DNA of 41,959 bases from assembly GCF_002760435.1 (NCBI RefSeq), contig NZ_AUUU01000062.1:1-41959 (forward strand), in the 5' to 3' direction. Shown here piece by piece: positions 7,964 to 15,273 of this stretch (position 1 is the first letter of the stretch; every line of letters starts with the position of its first letter). Under the pieces are notes generated by a model. The model was given only the letters and a program-made list of their open reading frames with translations, had not been told where the DNA came from and ran no database searches. Position numbers and translations under genes: made by a program. The stretch is from Clostridium sp. LS (lineage in GTDB: Bacteria > Bacillota > Clostridia > Clostridiales > Clostridiaceae).

Positions 7964-9292
7964 TTATATTCTATCCCATAATTTTTGGCTGACTCTTCTA
8001 GCCTCAGCTAATATCTCATCTTCGTTAACATTAACAAGCTTACCGCTTTCTACTATAATTTTTCCGTTTACAATAGTTGTATCTACAGATTTACCCATCA
8101 TTCCAAATAAAACATGGGAACTATAGTTACTCTCATTCATTGGCGTTAATGGATTATAATCTACTATTATTACATCAGCATTTGCTCCCTTTTCAATGAT
8201 TCCGAAACTTCCTTCAAAATGTCTCTCCGCAATCTTTCTATTATTTTCAAATAACATTAATGGCACTTCATTCCAAGCTGCTGCTGGATCTTTTAGATTA
8301 TGTTTATGAATTATATTTGCTACCTTCATAGATTCAAACATATCTTGAGTATAACCGTCTGTTCCAAGACCAACAACAGCACCTCTCTTTATAAGATCAA
8401 GTGCTGGTGATACGCCTACTGCATTACCCATATTAGATTCGGGGTTATGTGCTACTGCTGTGTTAGTCTTTGCAAGTAATTCTCTTTCTTCATTATTTGC
8501 ATGTACACAATGAACTGCAATCGTTTTTTCACCTAATATGTTAAAGGCATTTAATCTCTCTACTACTCGGATGCCATATTTCTCTACACATTGCTTCTCA
8601 TCGTCTATTCCTTCAGCAACGTGAACATGATATCCACAGTTTAATTTTTCTGCCTCATCTACACATTTTTTTAAGGATTCATCAGAAAGTGTAAAACTTG
8701 CATGCATTCCAAACATGGCAGATTTCATATTATCTTTCTTTTCCATACAATACTTTATGTAGTCTATGTTTTCCTTAATTCCTTGTTCTAAAATTTCCTC
8801 ACCATCTCTGTCTGATACCTCATAACAAAGTGAAGTTCTTATTCCAAGTTCCTCTGCTACCTCGCTGATTGTAAAAAGACTATTTAATATAGCATTTGGG
8901 CTTGCATGATGATCAAAAAATGTTGTTACACCAAACTTTAAACTATCAATTAATGTAGTGTAAGCACTATATTTTACATCTTCTAGATTCAATTTCTTAT
9001 CTAGTCTCCACCACAAATTATTTAGTATATCTAAGAAATTCTCAGATACAGGACCATCCAAATTCATCCCTCTTGCAAAGGCACTATATATGTGTCCATG
9101 AGTATTTATAAGACCTGGCATTATTACTTTTTTATCGGCATTGATATATTCTGCATTTTCATATCTGCTTAATATATCATTAGTATTTCCATAGTCTATT
9201 ATCTTGCCATCTTTTATAACTACTGCTCCATTTTCTATAAATGGATTATCTTTATTGTGAGTTATTAATCGTCCATTGCCTATAATTTTCAC
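7964..9292 (-). CDS. ssnA: SsnA-type putative aminohydrolase
   Basis: 442 aa metal-dependent amidohydrolase of the cytosine/chlorohydrolase-like class. It has MPGLINTHGHIYS (H65, H67), HVHVAEG, AVHCVHA and the GLGTDGYTQDMF metal aspartate region. The sequence matches the SsnA protein that accompanies selenium-dependent molybdenum hydroxylases; E. coli ssnA belongs to the same cluster. The start is GTG at 9292, because GGAGG lies 7 nt upstream and the upstream reading overlaps the preceding gene's stop. It is only 14 bp downstream of the D-aminoacylase-like gene. It likely deaminates or hydrolyses a purine-derived intermediate. Confidence 0.9.
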   Translation of the reverse strand: MKIIGNGRLITHNKDNPFIENGAVVIKDGKIIDYGNTNDILSRYENAEYINADKKVIMPGLINTHGHIYSAFARGMNLDGPVSENFLDILNNLWWRLDKKLNLEDVKYSAYTTLIDSLKFGVTTFFDHHASPNAILNSLFTISEVAEELGIRTSLCYEVSDRDGEEILEQGIKENIDYIKYCMEKKDNMKSAMFGMHASFTLSDESLKKCVDEAEKLNCGYHVHVAEGIDDEKQCVEKYGIRVVERLNAFNILGEKTIAVHCVHANNEERELLAKTNTAVAHNPESNMGNAVGVSPALDLIKRGAVVGLGTDGYTQDMFESMKVANIIHKHNLKDPAAAWNEVPLMLFENNRKIAERHFEGSFGIIEKGANADVIIVDYNPLTPMNESNYSSHVLFGMMGKSVDTTIVNGKIIVESGKLVNVNEDEILAEARRVSQKLWDRI

Positions 9293-9306
9293 AAGAATTC
9301 CTCCCA

Positions 9307-10893
9307 CTATTTTCTAAGCACCATTCCAGCTTTTACTTTTATATATTCTCCTTTTTCAACAGCTAATTGACCATTTATTATTACATAATCTATTCCTTCA
9401 GGATATTGTATTGGATCTTCAAAAGTTCCCTTATCTATAACTGTATCCTTATTAAAAATAACCATATCCGCAAAACATCCTTCTTTAAGCATTCCTCTAT
9501 CTTTTATGCTGAATGCATTCGCTGACTTACTTGTCATTTTCATAACAGCTTCCTCAAGAGTTAATACTCCAAGTTCTCTATGGAATCTTCCAAGTATTCT
9601 TGGGAATGAACCATAAGCTCTAGGATGAGGCTTTCCTGAAAGTAATCCATCAGTACAAACATTTTGTTCTGCTAATTTCATAAACTTGATTATATGTTCT
9701 TCTTTTCCATAATAATCAACCATTCCAACTGCATTTTCTTCTTCTAGTAAAAGATCAAAAGTTGCATTATATGCATCCTTTCCTCTTAACTCTCCAAGCT
9801 CTGTTAAACTTTTTCCTATGACATCTTCATTTTTCTTAGTCTTTGTTGAAGTTATAAAGATTCCGTCAAACCCGGCAAAGTCTATAAAATTATCCCAGCC
9901 TTCAATACCATTTTCCATATCATAAATCATCTTTTCTCTCATTTCTTCAGAAGCAAGTCTTTCTAATAACTTATCTGTGCCTCCGTCATGAGCCCAAGGT
10001 GGTAATATTACTCCAAGCATTGTGCTTCCTGCTGCATATGGATATTGGTCAAAAGTAACTCTTATACCTTTTTCTTTTGCCTCATTAAATAGTTGAATCA
10101 CTTTATCAATATACTTCCAATTCTTCTTTCCACATACTTTAAAGTGTGAAAAATGAATTTTAACCCCTGACTTTTCACCAATTTCAATTATTTCTCTCAT
10201 AGAACTTATAATTGTATCAGCTTCACTTCTCTGATGTACTACAAACACTCCATCAAATTCTGCTACTACCTTACACATTTCTATAAGTTCTTTGGTTTGT
10301 GAATAAGCACAAGGCATATAGATTAGTCCTGTAGATAATCCGTAAGCCCCAGCTTTCATTTCTCTTCTTGTTACTTCACACATTTCTTTTATTTGTTCAT
10401 CATTTGGAATAACATTATCAAGCCCTAAAACTTCCATTCTCACATTTCCATGCGGTACTAAATAAGCTTCATTTAGGCCTACTCCGTTGTTTTCCATGAT
10501 CTTTAGATAATTATCTGTAGTTTCATATTCCCAATCTATATCATCTGATTCTCCATCTAAACCTGCTAAATTTTTTCTCCAAGGTGATATATATTTTTTT
10601 GGCAGTGGTGCCATAGATATTCCATCCTGGCCTAATACTTCTGTTGTTATACCTTGCCTAATTTTAACTTCATTATATGGATTCTCTAATATCTTAAGGT
10701 CACTATGAGAGTGAGTATCAATAAAGCCTGGGGCTATAACTAACCCCTCAACATTTATTGTTTTATCTATATTTTCTTCATTAATTTCTTTTGCTATTTT
10801 TTCTATTTTTTCATTACAGATTAAGATATCTCCTGTGAAGCCTTTATTTCCACTTCCATCGACAATAAAACCACTTTTTATTAATATCTTCAC
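9307..10893 (-). CDS. N-acyl-D-amino-acid deacylase-family amidohydrolase
   Basis: 528 aa, the length of D-aminoacylase/N-acyl-D-glutamate deacylase family members. FIDTHSHSDL (H61, H63) carries the metal histidines; HFKVCGKKN, FDQYPY, CTDG and RAYGSFPRILG are typical of the family. It starts at GTG (10893) with AGGTG 7 nt upstream. It sits between YgeY and SsnA and is not part of the E. coli core cluster. It may deacylate or deformylate a linear ureido or N-formyl amino acid produced from the purine ring. Family clear, substrate unknown. Confidence 0.87.
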   Translation of the reverse strand: MKILIKSGFIVDGSGNKGFTGDILICNEKIEKIAKEINEENIDKTINVEGLVIAPGFIDTHSHSDLKILENPYNEVKIRQGITTEVLGQDGISMAPLPKKYISPWRKNLAGLDGESDDIDWEYETTDNYLKIMENNGVGLNEAYLVPHGNVRMEVLGLDNVIPNDEQIKEMCEVTRREMKAGAYGLSTGLIYMPCAYSQTKELIEMCKVVAEFDGVFVVHQRSEADTIISSMREIIEIGEKSGVKIHFSHFKVCGKKNWKYIDKVIQLFNEAKEKGIRVTFDQYPYAAGSTMLGVILPPWAHDGGTDKLLERLASEEMREKMIYDMENGIEGWDNFIDFAGFDGIFITSTKTKKNEDVIGKSLTELGELRGKDAYNATFDLLLEEENAVGMVDYYGKEEHIIKFMKLAEQNVCTDGLLSGKPHPRAYGSFPRILGRFHRELGVLTLEEAVMKMTSKSANAFSIKDRGMLKEGCFADMVIFNKDTVIDKGTFEDPIQYPEGIDYVIINGQLAVEKGEYIKVKAGMVLRK

Positions 10894-10936
10894 TTTTAAT
10901 CACCTTCTATATATTTATAACGTTAAATTTTGTAGA

Positions 10937-12124
10937 TTATTTGTTATAAACAGATTTTAATATTCCATAGTATCCTTCTGCTCCAGTGAATAATTGCTCT
11001 TGTTCTATATATTCATCAATTGTATGAGCTAAATTTTCCTTTGACGGACCAAAACCAATAGTTCTTATTCCAGCTTCTCCTGCATAATGAGAACCATTTG
11101 TGCAAAATGAATATTGTGTTATTTCTGGGTTTATTCCTGCAGCCTTCAATCCTTTAAGAGCCGCCTGAACAAATTCATCTTCTTGACTGTATAACCAAGC
11201 TGGAAAGAATCTCTCACCTTCAATAGTTTCACCTGTATAACAAGTTTCTTTTCCTATTGCATATGAAACTTTTGCATTCAATTCACTGTCTTCTGCTATT
11301 AGTTCATCCACTATTTTTTGAATAGGAGCTAATACGCCTTCTTTAGTTTCTCCAACTAAAAGTCTTCTATCAAAAGTAGCTCTACAGTAATCTGGAACTA
11401 CTGATGCTCCTGGATATGGTGAAGATTTAATATCAGTTAAAACTAATATTCCCTTACCTAGTACTTCATGTACTGGAGTTTCTATGTTTTGAATCTTTTC
11501 AATTATTTTAGACATTTTATAAACTGCATTAATCCCCTTTTCTGGATTAGCTGAGTGAGCTGGTCTTCCAAACGTCTCAATAACAATTTCCGCTCTTCCT
11601 CTTTGACCAATCTTTAAATTCAATTCTGAAGATTCTCCAATAATTACATAATCAGGCTTTACAGCTTCACTTATTTTTCTTGCTGCTACTCCTTCAAAAA
11701 TTTCTTCATGAACTACACCTGCAACAAAGATATCTCCTTCAAAATCTTTATTAGTATCTTCTGCAAAATAAGCTGCTGCGACAATCATAGCTGAAGTTTG
11801 TCCCTTCATATCTGAAGTTCCTCTTCCATAAATTTTCCCATCAGCTATTTCTCCTCCGAATGGTGCATGAGTCCATTTTGAGTCATCTGGTACCGGAACT
11901 GTATCAATATGTCCATCAAAAAGTAATCTCTTTCCTGGTTTGCTTCCTTTAATATGACCAATTACATTGCCATAAGCATCTACAAAACATTCATCATATC
12001 CTAATGCTTTAAAATTTTTCTTTATAACTTCTACCACTTTTCCTTCTTCGCCTGAAACTGAGTGAATTCTTACTAAATCCTGACATAATTTTGTTAATAC
12101 TTCTTTTCTTTTATTATCTAACAT
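10937..12124 (-). CDS. ygeY: YgeY-family selenium-metabolism M20 hydrolase
   Basis: 395 aa M20 metallo-amidohydrolase. Zinc-binding DGHIDTVPV (H72), the bridging DMKG aspartate (D105), the catalytic HEE (139-141), the GESSE motif and a late histidine (LAHTIDE) complete the site. The sequence fits the YgeY subfamily found with selenium-dependent molybdenum hydroxylases, annotated from deacetylase/peptidase homology. It is 39 bp downstream of the diaminopropionate lyase gene. A likely role is hydrolysing an N-carbamoyl or N-acyl diamino acid to release 2,3-diaminopropionate for that lyase; this last point is inference. Confidence 0.92.
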   Translation of the reverse strand: MLDNKRKEVLTKLCQDLVRIHSVSGEEGKVVEVIKKNFKALGYDECFVDAYGNVIGHIKGSKPGKRLLFDGHIDTVPVPDDSKWTHAPFGGEIADGKIYGRGTSDMKGQTSAMIVAAAYFAEDTNKDFEGDIFVAGVVHEEIFEGVAARKISEAVKPDYVIIGESSELNLKIGQRGRAEIVIETFGRPAHSANPEKGINAVYKMSKIIEKIQNIETPVHEVLGKGILVLTDIKSSPYPGASVVPDYCRATFDRRLLVGETKEGVLAPIQKIVDELIAEDSELNAKVSYAIGKETCYTGETIEGERFFPAWLYSQEDEFVQAALKGLKAAGINPEITQYSFCTNGSHYAGEAGIRTIGFGPSKENLAHTIDEYIEQEQLFTGAEGYYGILKSVYNK

Positions 12125-12163
12125 ATCTATCTTCCTCTCATTTTAATTCTTTCACTGATTTCT

Positions 12164-13366
12164 TTAGTAACTACCGTCCCAAACTATTTCTCTATATTTC
12201 TTAGGATCTGTATCTCCTTCAGTACTAAATAAAAGTACTCTTGAATTCTCATTTAATTCTAAAGCTTCTTTTAAATCTTTGTAATCATCATCTATCATAA
12301 TTTCATATAGAAGACCTGCTGTTACTGCGCCTGATTCACCTGAAATTACCCTTGTATCTCCTTTTAAAGGATTTCCTAAAATTCTCATTCCCTTTGCAGT
12401 TACCCAGTCTGGACATGAGACAAAAGCTTTTGCATGATTTTTCAATATTTCAAAGCCAATGGTGTTAACTTCTCCGCATGCAAGTCCAGCCATTATTGTC
12501 TGCATATCTCCGCCAACTGCTCTTGCTTCTCCATCATCAGCTACTGCCGATTTATAATAGCAATCTGCAAGGTTTGACTCTACCACTACAGTCTTTGGAC
12601 AACCATCTCCATAAACACTAGCAAAGAAACCTTGAATAGCTCCTGCTAAAGATCCAACACCTGCCTGAACAAAAATATGTGTAGGTTTTGCCACGTTAAG
12701 CATTTCTAATTGCTCTTTTGCCTCTAATGCCATCGTTCCATAACCTTGCATTATCCATGCTGGTATTTTTTCATAACCTTCCCATGCAGTATCCTGAACC
12801 ATTACTCCATTATGTTCCTCAGCATATTTATTAGCAAGCCTTACAGCATCATCATAGTTTAAATCTGTAATACTTGCCTCAGCGCCTTCTGCCTTTATAT
12901 TGTTTAATCTTTCAAGGGAAGATCCTTTTGGCATATAAACTACTGATTTTTGTTTTAATCTATTAGCTGTCCATGCAACACCTCTTCCATGATTACCATC
13001 TGTTGCAGTTACAAAAGTTATTTCTCCTAATTTTTCTTTAACTTCTTTTGAAGTCATTTTTTCATATGGTAGATTTTCTATATTTTCTCCAAGTTTATCT
13101 GCTAAATATTTTCCCATAGCAAATGATCCGCCTAATACTTTAAAAGCATTTAATCCAAATCTATAAGATTCGTCCTTTAAGTAAATTCCACCGAGCCCAA
13201 TTTTTTTAGATAATTCTTTTAAATTTACTAATGGTGTTTTATCATATTCTAAAAAGCTTTCATGAAACTTTTTTGCTTTTGAAACTTCCTCTTTATTAAA
13301 AAATTTTATACTACCTTCTTTATCTCCTTTAGGCAATGTATTTTCTTTCCATAATATTTTTTCCAT
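12164..13366 (-). CDS. ygeX: Diaminopropionate ammonia-lyase
   Basis: 400 aa fold-type II PLP enzyme. The PLP lysine lies in RFGLNAFKVLGG (K76, E. coli K77); ATDGNHGRGVAW supplies the phosphate/asparagine loop and QAGVGSLAGA the glycine-rich phosphate cradle. It cleaves 2,3-diaminopropionate to pyruvate and two ammonia through an enzyme-bound 2-aminoacrylate. The ATG at 13366 has GGGGAAG upstream. In purine-degrading gut bacteria this gene is a core member of the urate cluster, linking ring carbons to central metabolism. A free aminoacrylate by-product would be a substrate for RidA, encoded at the end of the region. Confidence 0.96.
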   Translation of the reverse strand: MEKILWKENTLPKGDKEGSIKFFNKEEVSKAKKFHESFLEYDKTPLVNLKELSKKIGLGGIYLKDESYRFGLNAFKVLGGSFAMGKYLADKLGENIENLPYEKMTSKEVKEKLGEITFVTATDGNHGRGVAWTANRLKQKSVVYMPKGSSLERLNNIKAEGAEASITDLNYDDAVRLANKYAEEHNGVMVQDTAWEGYEKIPAWIMQGYGTMALEAKEQLEMLNVAKPTHIFVQAGVGSLAGAIQGFFASVYGDGCPKTVVVESNLADCYYKSAVADDGEARAVGGDMQTIMAGLACGEVNTIGFEILKNHAKAFVSCPDWVTAKGMRILGNPLKGDTRVISGESGAVTAGLLYEIMIDDDYKDLKEALELNENSRVLLFSTEGDTDPKKYREIVWDGSY

Positions 13367-13420
13367 TACACTTACTTCCCCTCGTATTTTCTTTTTATTT
13401 CAGTAAATATTTGATTCTTC

Positions 13421-15133
13421 TTAACTTAAAATATTTATATCATCAATATAATAAGAATAATCTTTCAATATTGTCTCAACGGTTTTTTCTAACTTATTCT
13501 TGTCTTCTTTTGAATTAGATACATAGATATATTCTTTTCCATCCTCTCTTAGTAAGAACTTATCTTCTCCAATTCTTAATAAACCAATATTCTTTGAATT
13601 GGTATACTCTTCTAAATCTTTGTATATAGTTGTTTTCTTAAGGTATGGAAAACCGCCTTTTGGACAGAACATATGGCAGTTACCACATTCATTACATCTA
13701 TTTTCAATGTGAGCTATTTGATAATTAGCTGTAAGCCCTTCAACAGTGACCCTCATATTTGCTCTATTAGGACATATATCAACACAGATTCCACAGCTCT
13801 TTAAACAGTCAAAAGCTTCTAGTTTATCCTCTAAGACTTTTCCATTTCCTTTATTCTTATAATTAGCATCACTTTTTGCTTTATCAGCCAATGCACTTAA
13901 AGCTTCAATATCTAATCCTTTAGGTGCCTTTCCTACTTTTTTCATTTCATTTAATACAGCTTTATTATTTGTATACCCTTTTGGTTGTAAGAATAATGTT
14001 GACATAGTAATAGGAGCAATTCCCGTATTAAATACATCTAATACATTATTTTTATCTATTCCACCTGACATAGACATAGTTATATCTTTAAACTCATCGG
14101 AAATATTTTTAGCTACATTTATTGCAATTGGATATAATGGTTTTCCGGACATATACATAGCTTCCCCTGGCATAACATTTCTAGTATTAACTACTGGAAG
14201 TGTGTTTGTTAACTTAACTCCGAATGTTACATTGTTTTCTTTAGCCGTCTCTAGTAGCTTAGCTATTATTTCTTTAGCAGTGTCAAATTGTAAATCATGA
14301 TCAAAATCGTCTCTCTTTAATTCTATGTCGTTATAACCCAAATTATCTAAGATTTCTCTTACCGCATCGCATCCTAATAATGTAGAATTACATTTCAATA
14401 ATGTATTAATCTTTTTATTTGATATTAAATGAGTTGCTATACCTAAAATTTCACTTGCCTTACATCCGTGCATTGTAGAAAGAGTAATTATGTTTGTAAT
14501 ATTTGAAGTAATCTTATCTACATCTTCTAATTTAAATCTTTTGAAATTACTTATATTTCTCTTTAATACTTCTATACATTCCTTAAACGTCTCAGTATTC
14601 TTCGCGTCCTTAAGATCATCAATAAAATCCGAAATTTTCTTTGATTGGATTCCTTTAAGATCATATCCTACACTTATGTTAAGTATAAAATCTTTCACAT
14701 CTGATAAACCAAGTTCAATCCCCATAGCTTGCATTAATACCGAAGCTTTTATATATTCTTGTTTTGCTTCCTCAGCTGTTAGTTCTGTAGACCATTCTAC
14801 ATTGTAACCTACATTTTTAACATCAATACATGGTCTTGATATCATTTCTTGCATTTGCTTTCCATCTACTACTTGAACAGTCTTAGGTTCAAAATATCTA
14901 CAACCTGCTAGATAAGCAGCTAAAAAGTTTTGAGTTAATTGTGTATGTGGGCCAGCTGCAGGACCTACTGGGAATCTTATATATTCGTTGCAAAACTCCA
15001 TTTCTATACTATTATCAATTTCCTTATAAAAATCCTTTTCCTCTATTTCAAATATTTTTCCCTTTGTATAATAATCTTGAAGCACTAGCTCAAGAATCTT
15101 TTCAAAAGATATTGGTTTCATTATTTCGCTCAT
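13421..15133 (-). CDS. ygfK: YgfK-like Fe-S oxidoreductase, short form lacking the GltD-like domain
   Basis: 570 aa. Residues 1 to about 420 match the N-terminal dihydroorotate-dehydrogenase-like barrel of YgfK (FPVGPAAGPHTQLTQN at 54-69, PKTVQVVDG, NVEWSTELT, MHGCKASEI). The C-terminal part has two [4Fe-4S] motifs: C443/C447/C450/C454 with CPNRAN, and C480/C483/C486/C490 with CPKGGFP. E. coli YgfK is about 1,030 aa and carries a GltD-like FAD/NADPH domain between these parts; here that block is absent, with a short linker at about 420-440 and no GxGxxG. It therefore probably takes electrons from ferredoxin or a partner protein. It lies 140 bp below the selenium-dependent hydroxylase, its usual neighbour. 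The start is the ATG at 15133 behind AAAGGCGG. Confidence 0.85.
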   Translation of the reverse strand: MSEIMKPISFEKILELVLQDYYTKGKIFEIEEKDFYKEIDNSIEMEFCNEYIRFPVGPAAGPHTQLTQNFLAAYLAGCRYFEPKTVQVVDGKQMQEMISRPCIDVKNVGYNVEWSTELTAEEAKQEYIKASVLMQAMGIELGLSDVKDFILNISVGYDLKGIQSKKISDFIDDLKDAKNTETFKECIEVLKRNISNFKRFKLEDVDKITSNITNIITLSTMHGCKASEILGIATHLISNKKINTLLKCNSTLLGCDAVREILDNLGYNDIELKRDDFDHDLQFDTAKEIIAKLLETAKENNVTFGVKLTNTLPVVNTRNVMPGEAMYMSGKPLYPIAINVAKNISDEFKDITMSMSGGIDKNNVLDVFNTGIAPITMSTLFLQPKGYTNNKAVLNEMKKVGKAPKGLDIEALSALADKAKSDANYKNKGNGKVLEDKLEAFDCLKSCGICVDICPNRANMRVTVEGLTANYQIAHIENRCNECGNCHMFCPKGGFPYLKKTTIYKDLEEYTNSKNIGLLRIGEDKFLLREDGKEYIYVSNSKEDKNKLEKTVETILKDYSYYIDDINILS

Positions 15134-15231
15134 GATTGACCGCCTTTCTTAAGATAAATTTATATAATCAATTATCAAAATTTAATTTAGCAATTCTCAT
15201 ACCAAAAACAATGGTGAAATACTATTTTTTC

Positions 15232-15268
15232 AAGAAGTGAATTTCTTTTAAATAGAATTTCACTTCTT
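15232..15268. repeat. Inverted repeat between xdh and ygfK
   Basis: AAGAAGTGA (15232-15240) pairs with TCACTTCTT (15260-15268), and the interior partly pairs too. On the minus strand no run of T follows, so it is a poor intrinsic terminator for xdh. It may be a processing or attenuation hairpin that lowers ygfK and downstream expression relative to xdh. Confidence 0.5.
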
Positions 15269-15273
15269 ATTTT

